In this document: positions 45,176 through 53,423 of the stretch, in pieces
Layout: the number at the start of each line of letters is the position of its first letter
Position numbering within the stretch: position 1 is the stretch's first letter
Assembly (NCBI RefSeq): GCF_030388325.1
Contig: NZ_CP103794.1
Coordinates: 2,914,001-2,978,000 of the forward strand
Direction: 5' to 3'
Source of the DNA: Flavobacterium johnsoniae
GTDB taxonomy: Bacteria; Bacteroidota; Bacteroidia; Flavobacteriales; Flavobacteriaceae
Length of the DNA stretch: 64,000 nucleotides
The notes under the pieces: generated by a model
Seen by the model: the letters and a program-made list of their open reading frames with translations, nothing else
What the model was told of the DNA's origin: nothing
Database searches by the model: none
Translations under genes and position numbers: made by a program

Positions 45176-45628
45176 TTAATTCTGCTTCAATCTCAATCCC
45201 ATCGGAACCATTAAAATTCCTTTTTCGTAAACATTCAAATAAAGTTTAATTGGTTTTTTTTGACCTTCCCATTTTAATTCATAAACATTCAAAAATCCAG
45301 CTCCCATGTTGCTTCTTTTGGTCGGAAACGGACAACAGGTTTCTAATTTTGTGTACGTTATTTTTTCGCCACTTGGTCCGGCTAAGGCATTAAGAAAACG
45401 AGATTCGTTTAAAGCTTCATTATTAGTATTTTGGAAAAATATATTTACAGGATAATCAGGATCGTAACCGTATTTTTTGTCTTTCGCAAATTGGTTAATG
45501 ACAAAAGTATTGTCTTTTTTTAGAACTAAATCTGGAGCATTATCGTCTACATTTTTTAAAGTTGATTTCGTGCTTACACATGAAGTTACGGAAAGCAATA
45601 AGACAATAAAAAAGGCAATTTTTTTCAT
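45176..45628 (-). CDS. Lipoprotein of unknown function
   Basis: 150 residues with a classical lipobox (VTSC, Cys near 17) followed by a short linker and a beta-rich domain with a CC pair (ETCCPFPT near 98) and GAGFLNVYELKWEGQKKPIKLYLNVYEKG. I do not recognise a family. It follows the lysoplasmalogenase-like gene by 28 bases on the same strand. Confidence 0.75.
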   Translation of the reverse strand: MKKIAFFIVLLLSVTSCVSTKSTLKNVDDNAPDLVLKKDNTFVINQFAKDKKYGYDPDYPVNIFFQNTNNEALNESRFLNALAGPSGEKITYTKLETCCPFPTKRSNMGAGFLNVYELKWEGQKKPIKLYLNVYEKGILMVPMGLRLKQN

Positions 45629-45656
45629 GAGTTTGGTTGTTATAAATAGAAGTAAA

Positions 45657-46337
45657 TTATTCTTGCGTTTTCTTTGGATTTAGTTTTAAAATACCAACTA
45701 CAATCAGATATTGTGCCAGAAGATAAGTCAGCATAATAAAAAAAGAGCTTTTTGGAATTGGAGCATAAAATTTATTTATAGCCAAAATACTATCAGAAAC
45801 AACGAAGCAAAGTGCGCCAAAGAAAACCAGATAATTTCCAGGTTTTTCCCAAACTAAAAGTCCATTAACAGCAAATAATAACATAATTGAAATGATGGAA
45901 GCATAAACACTGACAGGAATTTCAAGATCTCCTAAATGTGGCATTAAAAAAGAAACCATTCCGATAAGATATAAAGCAATCAGGACGCTGCCAATAATAA
46001 AAAGCGTTTTATTCTGCTTTTTTCTAACTTTATTCTGTTTATTAAACAAAACACAGTAAAGAATATGTGCCGTTAAAAAGGCTAAAAGACCAAAAATAAA
46101 ATAGGTTTCGCCAAGATCGCTAAAAAGCAAGATAACATCGCCAATCCACGAAAAAACAAGCGCGGCAAGCAAAGTATTTTGTGTTGGAAATTTTCTGTAA
46201 AAATAAGCGCCAAACCCGATAACAGGTATTAAAATAGGCTTTAAAAACAGATCAAAGCTCTCAAAACCTGACAAAAGAATGATTAAATAGACTATACTGA
46301 ACGCAATATAAATCTTGAAAAAGTAAGAATTTCTCAT
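45657..46337 (-). CDS. Lysoplasmalogenase-like membrane protein (YhhN family)
   Basis: 226 residues, seven or eight membrane helices, with the YhhN/TMEM86 signatures FYRKFPTQNTLLAALVFSWIGDVILLF (residues about 45-72, WxGD motif) and GALCFVVSDSILAINKFY near 178. In animals TMEM86 cleaves the vinyl-ether bond of lysoplasmalogens; the bacterial members are assumed to have related activity. It starts 8 bases after the alkylglycerol-monooxygenase-like gene, so both belong to one transcript. Confidence 0.88.
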   Translation of the reverse strand: MRNSYFFKIYIAFSIVYLIILLSGFESFDLFLKPILIPVIGFGAYFYRKFPTQNTLLAALVFSWIGDVILLFSDLGETYFIFGLLAFLTAHILYCVLFNKQNKVRKKQNKTLFIIGSVLIALYLIGMVSFLMPHLGDLEIPVSVYASIISIMLLFAVNGLLVWEKPGNYLVFFGALCFVVSDSILAINKFYAPIPKSSFFIMLTYLLAQYLIVVGILKLNPKKTQE

Positions 46338-46345
46338 AATAGGGG

Positions 46346-47617
46346 TTATGAATTTATATATTGGTTTTGTTTGATTTTAAATTCAAAATGTACAAAATAA
46401 ATTGTTGCGAGAAAAGATAAAATCAGATAAGCAAAAATAATATAATTACTAATTGGAATTACGCGATTTAATCCGAACCAATCGCCATAATAGGTAATTA
46501 TACAAATTACAAATCCTAATCTTAGTGATTCCCAAAATACAGCAAATTTACTTTTGTCCATTAATTCAGAGTAGCTATAGATTGTCAGGAAAATAAAAAA
46601 GCCATAAACAAATATGTTAGGAAGTCCGATTTTAGCAATATTATCGAATAAATAGCTTACAAATAATAACGTAATTAGTACTTGAACGACCGACCAATAA
46701 ATTAATTTTGCTGAGTTTTGAGTTCCATATTTTTCAAAATCAAAAACATTTTCAATTTTGTTTACGGGATATTTTTCTTCAAAGTTTTCTGGACGCCAAC
46801 CTGTTGGTTTAAACCAAATTGTTAGTTTGTCTTTCCATTTTGGAGCGCGCCAAGCATCTGAAATTAATAGACTTAAATGCTGAAAATTTATTTTAATCGG
46901 ATTCCAAGTATTAGCTGGTCTTGTAATTCCGAATACAGGCGGAACATCATCTAATTCTTCCTGAAAAGTTCCAAAAAGCTTATCCCAAAAAATAAAAATT
47001 TGTGAATGATTTTTGTCCAAATATTCTGGATTTATGGCATGATGAACCCGATGATGCGAAGGAGTAACCAAAATATGCTCAACAAAACCCATTTTTTTGA
47101 TGTGCTTGGTATGATACCAAAATTGTAAAAATAAATGTATAGGAAGTGTAATTGCAATAACAGAAGCCGGAACACCAAGTAATGCTGCTGGAATTAGTAA
47201 AAAAGTAAATAAATTAACCAAACTGGCAATTGGCTGACGAAGTGCGCAAGCCAAATTAAACTCTTCACTACTATGATGAATCGCATGTTTGTTCCAAAGA
47301 AAATTAATTTGATGTGCTAATCGGTGACTCCAATATCCGTAGAAATCAATAACAAAAAAGGCAATAAAATAGGAGAGAACGTTTGCTTCTAAATGCTGTA
47401 AGGCAATTTTAGAAACCAACCATTCGTAAGAAAGAAATGTAATGCTTAATCCTAAAACGTCTTTGACAGAATTAGTAATTCCGGAACTAATGCTTGATAC
47501 GCTGTCGATAAGAGGAGCCGTATCATTTTTTTTATAAATGCCATATATTTTTTCGATAATAATTAATGTCAAAAAAATAGGCATTGCAATAATTAATATT
47601 TTTCCATATTCTTCCAT
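46346..47617 (-). CDS. Fatty-acid hydroxylase superfamily protein, alkylglycerol monooxygenase-like
   Basis: 423 residues, several membrane helices. The di-iron histidine cluster is complete: HRLAHQ, KHAIHHSSEEFNLACALRQ, and TPSHHRVHHAINPEYLDKNH. The wording HHSSEEFNLxxALRQ and FIFWDKLFGTFQEE, then YGxTRPxNTWxPIKIxFQHL match alkylglycerol monooxygenase (TMEM195/AGMO), which cleaves the ether bond of glyceryl ethers with tetrahydrobiopterin, more closely than C4-sterol desaturases. A C-terminal membrane part (about 310-420) is extra. Located just upstream of a lysoplasmalogenase-like gene. Activity on ether lipids is inferred. Confidence 0.85.
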   Translation of the reverse strand: MEEYGKILIIAMPIFLTLIIIEKIYGIYKKNDTAPLIDSVSSISSGITNSVKDVLGLSITFLSYEWLVSKIALQHLEANVLSYFIAFFVIDFYGYWSHRLAHQINFLWNKHAIHHSSEEFNLACALRQPIASLVNLFTFLLIPAALLGVPASVIAITLPIHLFLQFWYHTKHIKKMGFVEHILVTPSHHRVHHAINPEYLDKNHSQIFIFWDKLFGTFQEELDDVPPVFGITRPANTWNPIKINFQHLSLLISDAWRAPKWKDKLTIWFKPTGWRPENFEEKYPVNKIENVFDFEKYGTQNSAKLIYWSVVQVLITLLFVSYLFDNIAKIGLPNIFVYGFFIFLTIYSYSELMDKSKFAVFWESLRLGFVICIITYYGDWFGLNRVIPISNYIIFAYLILSFLATIYFVHFEFKIKQNQYINS

Positions 47618-47619
47618 AA

Positions 47620-47668
47620 AAAAAACATTCTATTTCATTCAAATATAGAATAAAATAGAATGTTTTTT
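47620..47668. terminator. Terminator of clpS (bidirectional hairpin)
   Basis: Perfect 16-bp arms (AAAAAACATTCTATTT at 47620-47635, complement at 47653-47668) with a 17-base loop; the minus-strand reading ends in T-run. It begins 14 bases after the clpS stop and separates clpS from the next minus-strand gene. Confidence 0.88.
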
Positions 47669-47681
47669 ACATTATTTGCAA

Positions 47682-47957
47682 TTAAACAATTTCGGCGCTA
47701 AGCCCAGCTTCCAAAAGTTGTGTACATTGTGGTTTAAGTTTTTCGATCGGACCTGTTTTTACAGTGCATTTTCCGTTGTAATGTACAATTAAGGAACATT
47801 GTTCTGCTTGTTCTGCTGTGTGGTCGCAAACACGCATTAAAGTATCAATAACGTGGTCAAATGTATTAACGTCGTCGTTATACATAATGATTTCGTTATT
47901 AAAAACAGCCGCTTCTTTCTCACGGACTTTTTCTCTTACTTTTTCTTTAGTACTCAT
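47682..47957 (-). CDS. clpS: ATP-dependent Clp protease adaptor ClpS
   Basis: 91 residues. Delivers N-degron substrates to ClpAP/ClpCP in the cytosol. The NDDVNTFDHVIDTLMRVC stretch (residues about 27-45) carries the family's NDDxTxxxxV pattern that contacts the N-terminal residue, and HTAEQAEQCSLIVHYNGKCTVKTG is the second block (H near 47, H near 61). The N-terminus has a short charged repeat KVREKVREKE. Follows prmA after 35 bases on the same strand. Confidence 0.95.
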   Translation of the reverse strand: MSTKEKVREKVREKEAAVFNNEIIMYNDDVNTFDHVIDTLMRVCDHTAEQAEQCSLIVHYNGKCTVKTGPIEKLKPQCTQLLEAGLSAEIV

Positions 47958-47992
47958 CTTATTTAGTTTTTTGTACTTTGTAATTACTCTAT

Positions 47993-48826
47993 CTAATTTA
48001 CGTATTTTAATGATACCCAGTTGTTTCTTTGTAGCTTTTTAACATACGTTAATCCTTTTTCAACACAAGAAGCATCTATAAATGGAATGTCTTCTTCGTA
48101 GAAACCGCTAAAAAGAATAATTCCTTTTGGGTTCAAAGCATCAACATAAGCTTGCATATCATTCAATAAAATATTTCTGTTGATGTTGGCAATGATTAAA
48201 TCGTATTTTTTTCCAGCCAATAAAGCGGCATCGCCCTCATAAACGCTTATATGTTTACAGTTATTACGTTCAGCATTTTCAATAGAATTCAAATAACACC
48301 AATTGTCTATGTCAATTGCATCAATAGGTTCAGCACCTTTCATTTCGGCAAGAATAGCCAAAATTGCAGTTCCGCAACCCATATCAAGTGTTTTTAAACC
48401 TTTCACATCCATTTCTAATAAATGCTGAATCATCATGTGAGTCGTTTCGTGATGACCAGTTCCAAAACTCATTTTTGGTTCAATTAAAATATCAAATTCA
48501 GCATTTGTTTTTGGGTGAAAAGGAGCTCGAACGTGGCATTTTCCGTCAACATCAATTGGTTCGAAGTTTTTTTCCCATTCTTCGTTCCAGTTAACCTGAT
48601 CTATTTCTTCAATGGTATATTCAATTTTAAATTCGTCAGATTGCAAAATGTAAATATCATCCAGAATATTCTCGTCCCATAAATCCTTTTTCACAAAAGC
48701 CGAAATTCCGTTTTCAGTTTCTGTAAAACTTTCAAACGCTTTTTCGCCCAATTCTGCCACTAAAATTTCCGAACCCAATTCTTTTGGTTCAATTGTAAAA
48801 TGATATCCTAAATAGATGTTTGACAT
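47993..48826 (-). CDS. prmA: Ribosomal protein L11 methyltransferase
   Basis: 277 residues: an N-terminal recognition domain (about 1-85) with WNEEWEKNFEPI, then the Rossmann methyltransferase with PKMSFGTGHHETTHMM, LDMGCGTAILAILA (S-adenosylmethionine loop, near 147-160), and YDLIIANINRNILL (NxN catalytic motif). Trimethylates lysines of L11. Family length normal. Has its own -7 element and sits between tpiA and clpS, a conserved flavobacterial order. Confidence 0.95.
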   Translation of the reverse strand: MSNIYLGYHFTIEPKELGSEILVAELGEKAFESFTETENGISAFVKKDLWDENILDDIYILQSDEFKIEYTIEEIDQVNWNEEWEKNFEPIDVDGKCHVRAPFHPKTNAEFDILIEPKMSFGTGHHETTHMMIQHLLEMDVKGLKTLDMGCGTAILAILAEMKGAEPIDAIDIDNWCYLNSIENAERNNCKHISVYEGDAALLAGKKYDLIIANINRNILLNDMQAYVDALNPKGIILFSGFYEEDIPFIDASCVEKGLTYVKKLQRNNWVSLKYVN

Positions 48827-48842
48827 AAATAAAAAATTTTTG

Positions 48843-48850
48843 CAAAGGTA
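48843..48850 (-). promoter_or_regulatory. Bacteroidota -7 element (TACCTTTG) for prmA-clpS
   Basis: Perfect TAnnTTTG on the minus strand, ending 17 bases before the prmA start codon. Confidence 0.55.
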
Positions 48851-48916
48851 AGAATAGAAAGTAGAAGTTGTCTAAAAATCTAAAAGAACATTCTTATTTT
48901 AAGAATAATTTAAACA

Positions 48917-48945
48917 TAAAAAAAGCGATGCGTAATGCATCACTT
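48917..48945 (-). terminator. Terminator of tpiA
   Basis: Minus-strand stem AAAGTGATGC/GCATCGCTTT (one mismatch) with a 5-base loop and T-run. It lies 100 bases past the tpiA stop, after the GCCACAGATTA repeat. Confidence 0.8.
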
Positions 48946-48958
48946 TGTATTTTGGTTT

Positions 48959-49033
48959 GCCACAGATTAAAAGGATTAAAATGATTTTAATATTGAACTA
49001 AAAAAATCTGTGAAAATCCTTTTAATCTGTGGC
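48959..49033. repeat. GCCACAGATTAAAAGGATT inverted repeat (copy 2)
   Basis: Perfect 19-bp arms (48959-48977 and 49015-49033). The word CACAGATTA and GGATTAAA are shared with the copy at 7919-7973. It overlaps the tpiA 3' untranslated region. Confidence 0.8.
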
Positions 49034-49044
49034 TAAAAATAAAT

Positions 49045-49797
49045 TTAGATAGCTGTAACGATAGCTAAGAAATCATCAGCTTTTAAAGCTGCACCTCCAA
49101 TTAAACCACCATCAACGTCTGGTTTAGAGAAAATTTCTTTTGCATTTTCTGGTTTTACAGAACCACCGTATAAAATAGAAACTTCGTCAGCGATTTCAGC
49201 TCCGAAAGCTTTACGGATAGTTTCTCTAATAAATTCGTGCATTTCTTGTGCTTGTTCTGGCGAAGCAGTTTCTCCTGTTCCGATAGCCCAAACTGGTTCG
49301 TAAGCTAAAACAACTTTAGACCAAGATTCTTTTGCAATATGGAAAACGCCATCACGCAATTGGTTTTCAACAATATTGAAATGATTATCAGATTGACGGT
49401 CTTTTAATTCTTCTCCAAAACAGAAAATAACTGTCATGTCATGTTTTAAAGCCGTATCTACTTTATTTGCGATTAAAGCGTCAGTTTCATGAAAAATAGC
49501 TCTACGTTCCGAGTGACCTAAAATTACAGTGTTAACACCAATGCTAGTTAACATATCTGCAGAAATTTCTCCTGTAAAAGCACCGCCTTCAGCTTGGTGA
49601 ACGTTTTGAGCAGAAACTCCAATAGTTGTGTTTTTTAATTTTGTAGCGGCAGCTTGTAAGTTTACAAAAGTTGGAGCCACAATTACTTGTGCATTTGTTT
49701 TTGCTGGAATTTTAGCAATTAACTCGTTTAATAATTCTTCAGTTTGAGCTGCATTTTTATGCATTTTCCAGTTTCCTGCAACAATCGATTTTCTCAT
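49045..49797 (-). CDS. tpiA: Triose-phosphate isomerase
   Basis: Interconverts dihydroxyacetone phosphate and glyceraldehyde 3-phosphate in glycolysis. 250 residues. Shows GNWKMHKN (8-15), the catalytic histidine in ILGHSERR (near 95), the catalytic glutamate in VVLAYEPVWAIGTG (near 168), flexible loop 6 and YGGSVKPEN (near 212), ending with the phosphate-binding GGLIGGAAL. All catalytic residues present. Confidence 0.98.
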   Translation of the reverse strand: MRKSIVAGNWKMHKNAAQTEELLNELIAKIPAKTNAQVIVAPTFVNLQAAATKLKNTTIGVSAQNVHQAEGGAFTGEISADMLTSIGVNTVILGHSERRAIFHETDALIANKVDTALKHDMTVIFCFGEELKDRQSDNHFNIVENQLRDGVFHIAKESWSKVVLAYEPVWAIGTGETASPEQAQEMHEFIRETIRKAFGAEIADEVSILYGGSVKPENAKEIFSKPDVDGGLIGGAALKADDFLAIVTAI

Positions 49798-49890
49798 TTT
49801 GGTAGTTTTTATTATTTTTTAATTTTTTGTTTTTGAAGAAGCCAAAATTCAATTGTAATTGAATTTTGACATTGATATTTTTATTGAAAA

Positions 49891-50388
49891 TTATTTCAAT
49901 GATTTTAAAGTTTCGTCGATTTTAGCAAAATCAGTTTCGATAGCACGGTAAAGAGTAATGTTTCCTTTTTTATCCACAATGATGTAACGAGGAATCCAGT
50001 CTAAATCTATTGCTTTTCCGAAAAGACCTTTCATTCCGTCATTCATCATATAATGATCGCCTTTGTTTAATTCGTGTTTTTCAATTCCTGCTTTCCATTT
50101 TTCAGCCGTTTTATCAGCAGAAATAAATAAGTAAGAAACATCAGGATTATTGGCTTGTAATTCTTTTAATTTTGGCATTGCTTTCACGCAATCGCCACAC
50201 CAAGAAGCCCAAACTTCGATTACCAAAGTTTTTCCTTTGTATTTTTTTAAGATGTTTTTAAAAGTGGTTTGACTATTGTCTGTTCCTAATAATTTTTCAG
50301 CTAAAGCTTCTTTAGAAAAAGCTGTTTTTTGAGCTTGCGAACAAGAAAAGGTAATAAATGCAATTACTACTAAAGCAATTTGTTTCAT
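49891..50388 (-). CDS. TlpA-like thioredoxin lipoprotein
   Basis: 165 residues. Signal peptide with lipobox FSCS (Cys near 16), so it is anchored in a membrane and faces the periplasm. The thioredoxin fold has the active site WASWCGDCVKAMPKL (WCxxC near 61-65), and PRYIIVDKKGNI with the cis-Pro. Likely reduces or oxidises periplasmic protein thiols. Directly downstream of the BT_3928-type gene is a 330-base gap, but it carries its own promoter. Confidence 0.9.
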   Translation of the reverse strand: MKQIALVVIAFITFSCSQAQKTAFSKEALAEKLLGTDNSQTTFKNILKKYKGKTLVIEVWASWCGDCVKAMPKLKELQANNPDVSYLFISADKTAEKWKAGIEKHELNKGDHYMMNDGMKGLFGKAIDLDWIPRYIIVDKKGNITLYRAIETDFAKIDETLKSLK

Positions 50389-50428
50389 ATGTAAAATAAA
50401 TTATTTTTAAAATTAAGTACTGAATTCA

Positions 50429-50457
50429 CAAAGTTAAACAAACAATTTGAAAGCCAA
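50429..50457 (-). promoter_or_regulatory. Full Bacteroidota promoter for the TlpA-like gene
   Basis: Minus-strand TTG (50455-50457), 18-base spacer, and a perfect -7 element TAACTTTG (50436-50429), 41 bases upstream of the start at 50388. The match to TTG-N17-23-TAnnTTTG is complete. Confidence 0.7.
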
Positions 50458-50666
50458 ATGGAGATTAACAAAATTTGAAGACTCGTTTGTTTTGTAACAA
50501 TAAGTTAAATTTTGGTTAGAAAAACAAGAATGAAATCGTAATAGTAGAGGAGAAATTCAGGTAATTTTTTTAACCATTCTTTTCGAATTCGAAAAAAAGA
50601 GTAATTTTTTGATTTGACGGATAACTTTTAGAGGAAAAAAACGTCAGATTTGAAGTGATAAAGCAT
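50458..50666. other. Intergenic stretch without a visible gene
   Basis: Together with the promoter on its left and the terminator on its right this makes a 330-base gap (50389-50718). It is A+T-rich, has no open frame with a plausible start, and I recognise no structured element or repeat in it. Confidence 0.6.
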
Positions 50667-50700
50667 AAAAAAAAGCTACAAATTAAATTGTAGCTTTTTT
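50667..50700 (-). terminator. Terminator of the BT_3928-type gene
   Basis: Minus-strand stem AAAAAAGCTACAATTT/AAATTGTAGCTTTTTT with a 2- to 4-base loop and T-run, 19 bases after the stop at 50719. Confidence 0.9.
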
Positions 50701-50718
50701 GGAGTAATATAATAGTAA

Positions 50719-51819
50719 TTACAACTTCAAATCATCAACATCATTATAATGTACTTTTTGAACAATAGTTCCGTCATGAACAACAACAATACTTGGATTT
50801 GCTCTTTCGACAGTTTTTAAAGCTGTTCCGTCGCAGAAATAGAAATCAAGATCTAAAGCATATTCTTTTTTAGCTTTTGCAATTTCTTCAGCTCCAGAAG
50901 CCGTCATTCCGATTACTTTATAACCTTTTGCTTTTGCATCGGCACTAACTTTTGCTAATTTTTTCATTCCTTCAGGATTTGATAAATTCAAATCGTAAGT
51001 AACGAAAATCAATAATTTTGGTTCTTTTAATAATTCTTCTTTGTAATCAGAATCATCTTTTGTCATTGTAAAATCGTGAATTGGCGGTACGTAACCTTCA
51101 GAAATCACTTTGTCTTTTCTGTCAACAAATGTTGCGCCTTCTGGAATATTCATCAAATCTTTTTCTGTGAATTCTTTGTCAACGCCATTTACTTTGTAGA
51201 TAAAAATCATTTCTACAACCGATTTTGGCGCACCTTCCGGAATTTCCATTCCTTTCTCAATATTTGTTCCCACTTTATACGGACGGAAATCTTTAATCGG
51301 ATTATGGTTTAAAACCCAAACCGCCATAAAAACGCATAAAACAATACTGATTAATACGACGATATTAGTAATCATTTTTGAAAATAATGGTTTTACTAAT
51401 TTCTTATTGATGAACAAAATCAAAATAAAGAAAAGTAAAACAACATCTTTTGTGAATGATTGCCAAGGCGTTAAGTGTAAAGCGTCTCCAAAACATCCAC
51501 AATCTTTTACGACATCAAAATAAGCAGAGTAGAAGGTAAGGAAAGTGAAGAAAATAATTAAAAGCAATAAAGCCCAAATGGTTAGTTTCGATTTGTAACC
51601 GACTAAAAGCATTACGCCTAAAACTACTTCCAGAATTACCAAAAAGATTGCTAAACCTAAAGCTAAAGGCTCTAAAAATGGCATGTTGAAAACTGGTTCG
51701 CTAAAATATTCAGCTAATTTATAAGAGAATCCAACAGGATCATTTAGTTTAATTAATCCAGAAATGATAAATAATACACCGACAAATAATCGGGAAAATT
51801 GAGTAATAATGTTTTTCAT
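50719..51819 (-). CDS. BT_3928-type membrane protein (DoxX/MauE-like with thioredoxin-like tail)
   Basis: 366 residues. Four N-terminal helices (about 7-25, 50-72, 76-98, 118-140) with DCGCFGDALHLTPWQSFTKD near residue 107, whose CGCFG is the hallmark of DoxX/MauE-like membrane proteins; MauE takes part in disulfide formation. A fifth helix (about 155-172) leads to a periplasmic part whose last 110 residues look like a thioredoxin fold (EPKLLIFVTYDLNLSNPEG, KGYKVIGMTASG) but without a CxxC. Same strand as a TlpA-like gene, suggesting a joint role in periplasmic thiol redox control. Confidence 0.85.
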   Translation of the reverse strand: MKNIITQFSRLFVGVLFIISGLIKLNDPVGFSYKLAEYFSEPVFNMPFLEPLALGLAIFLVILEVVLGVMLLVGYKSKLTIWALLLLIIFFTFLTFYSAYFDVVKDCGCFGDALHLTPWQSFTKDVVLLFFILILFINKKLVKPLFSKMITNIVVLISIVLCVFMAVWVLNHNPIKDFRPYKVGTNIEKGMEIPEGAPKSVVEMIFIYKVNGVDKEFTEKDLMNIPEGATFVDRKDKVISEGYVPPIHDFTMTKDDSDYKEELLKEPKLLIFVTYDLNLSNPEGMKKLAKVSADAKAKGYKVIGMTASGAEEIAKAKKEYALDLDFYFCDGTALKTVERANPSIVVVHDGTIVQKVHYNDVDDLKL

Positions 51820-51900
51820 GAGAAATCTATTTGGGATTTTATTTTTCGCCTAAAATTTCAAAAATTAATCTTGAAAATTTTTGAAATTCGTGACAAACAT

Positions 51901-52440
51901 TTATTTGATAGGTTCTAGAATTAAAGCAAAAACAGAATAATTAATCATATCCTGATAATTTGCATCGATTCCTTCAGAAACTATTGTTTTTCCTTTATTG
52001 TCTTCAATTTGCTTAACGCGAAGAATTTTCTGCAAAATCAAATCAGTTAAAGAACTTACACGCATATCGCGCCATGCCTCGCCATAATCATGATTTTTGG
52101 CTTCCATCAAATCTTTAGTCAATTTTACTTTAGCATCATACAACTCAGTTGCTTTTTCAACGTCAAGATCCGGCTGATCTACAACGCCCAATTCTAACTG
52201 AATTAAAGCCATAATAGAATAATTGATGATTCCGATAAATTCTCCTTTTTCATCTTCATCAACTTTACGGACATCATTTTCCTGTAAACTTCTAATTCGT
52301 TGCGCTTTTATGAAAATTTGATCGGTTAGCGATGGCAATCTTAAAATTCTCCATGCACTGCCGTAATCTGTCATTTTATTGATAAACAACGTACGGCAAA
52401 CCGCGATAACATTATCAAATTCTTGGGAAGTATTCTTCAT
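51901..52440 (-). CDS. DUF1599 protein
   Basis: 179 residues, soluble. It contains an internal duplication: (F)INKMTDYGSAWRILRLPSLTDQI near residue 17 and LMEAKNHDYGEAWRDMRVSSLTDLI near 115, both with the DYGxAWRxxRxxSLTDxI pattern, the DUF1599 signature. The domain relates to nucleotide pyrophosphohydrolase-like helical folds, but no activity is known to me. Divergent from folP; first of the conserved minus-strand block running to clpS. Confidence 0.9.
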   Translation of the reverse strand: MKNTSQEFDNVIAVCRTLFINKMTDYGSAWRILRLPSLTDQIFIKAQRIRSLQENDVRKVDEDEKGEFIGIINYSIMALIQLELGVVDQPDLDVEKATELYDAKVKLTKDLMEAKNHDYGEAWRDMRVSSLTDLILQKILRVKQIEDNKGKTIVSEGIDANYQDMINYSVFALILEPIK

Positions 52441-52470
52441 TTATATGCTGTATATTTGCTAAAATTTCTT

Positions 52471-52478
52471 CAAAAATA
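52471..52478 (-). promoter_or_regulatory. Bacteroidota -7 element (TATTTTTG) for the DUF1599 gene
   Basis: Perfect TAnnTTTG on the minus strand, 31 bases upstream of the start at 52440. On the plus strand TATATTTG at 52451-52458 could serve folP, which would give a leader of about 130 bases that includes the repeat. Confidence 0.5.
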
Positions 52479-52494
52479 AGGATAATTTTTTAAG

Positions 52495-52586
52495 AGTTTC
52501 AAGTTTCAGGTTTTCTTTGTTTCAAGTTTTTTCTAAACAAAGTGTTAATGCTGATAACTTGAAACTTGAAACTTGAAACAAAACAA
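52495..52586. repeat. TTTCAAG/CTTGAAA repeat forming a hairpin
   Basis: The left part carries TTTCAAGTTTCAGG and TTTCAAG units, the right part three tandem copies of ACTTGAA(A). The halves are complementary and can form a long imperfect hairpin between the divergent DUF1599 and folP genes, ending 4 bases before the folP start codon. Confidence 0.7.
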
Positions 52587-52589
52587 ACA

Positions 52590-53414
52590 ATGACAATTAA
52601 TTGCAAAGGTGAACTTATAGATTTATCATTCCCGAAAGTTATGGGAATTTTGAATGTTACACCAAATTCTTTCTTTGACGGAGGAAAATATAAAAACGAA
52701 GACGAAATTATTTCGCAAGTAGATAAAATGCTTTCTGAGGGCGCTACATTTATTGATATTGGCGCATATTCTAGCAAACCAAGTGCTGAATTTGTTTCCG
52801 AACAAGAAGAAATTGACCGTATTGTTCCTGCTATAGAATTGATTCTAAAGCATTTCCCTAAAGCATTATTATCAATTGACACGTTTAGAGCCGAAGTTGC
52901 AAAAGCAAGCATAGAAAGTGGCGCTGCGATTATAAACGATATTGCAGCAGGAGAATTGGACGGTAAAATGTTTGATGTAATTGCAAAATACAATGTTCCG
53001 TATATTATGATGCACATGCGTGGTAATCCGCAAACTATGCAGAGTTTAACGCAATATTATGATATTTTAAAAGAAATACTTTTCTATTTCTCAGAAAAAG
53101 TGAAAAAAGCAAGAGCTTTAGGAATCAATGATTTGATTTTGGATCCAGGTTTCGGTTTTGCCAAAACAACCGATCAAAATTATGAAGTAATGCAAAAAAT
53201 GGAGCTTTTTAATTTGTTAGAATTGCCTGTTTTAGCTGGAATTTCAAGAAAATCAATGATTTATAAAACACTCGATATTACACCGCAAGAAGCTTTAAAC
53301 GGAACAACTTTCTTAAATACTATTGCTTTGACAAAAGGCGCAAAAATTCTTCGTGTTCATGATGTAAAAGAAGCTGTGGAATGTGTTACTTTGTTTAATA
53401 AAATGAGTTTTTAA
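52590..53414 (+). CDS. folP: Dihydropteroate synthase
   Basis: Joins 4-aminobenzoate to the pterin precursor in folate synthesis; the target of sulfonamides. 274 residues from 52590, where the family start lies; an earlier TTG at 52566 is inside a repeat and is rejected. Signatures: VMGILNVTPNSFFDGG (pterin loop), DIGAYSSKP, INDIAAG, HMRGNPQTMQ, LDPGFGFAKT, and GISRKSMI near 215. All pterin-site residues I can check are present. Confidence 0.96.
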   Translation: MTINCKGELIDLSFPKVMGILNVTPNSFFDGGKYKNEDEIISQVDKMLSEGATFIDIGAYSSKPSAEFVSEQEEIDRIVPAIELILKHFPKALLSIDTFRAEVAKASIESGAAIINDIAAGELDGKMFDVIAKYNVPYIMMHMRGNPQTMQSLTQYYDILKEILFYFSEKVKKARALGINDLILDPGFGFAKTTDQNYEVMQKMELFNLLELPVLAGISRKSMIYKTLDITPQEALNGTTFLNTIALTKGAKILRVHDVKEAVECVTLFNKMSF

Positions 53415-53423
53415 ATCGCCAGT

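Noticed and set aside
52566..52589. Upstream in-frame start of folP
   Set aside because: It is a TTG inside the TTTCAAG/CTTGAAA repeat; the family start with the pterin loop fits the ATG at 52590.
52499..53017. Long minus-strand frame opposite folP
   Set aside because: It lies within folP with no protein-family pattern, and is a shadow of folP codon use.
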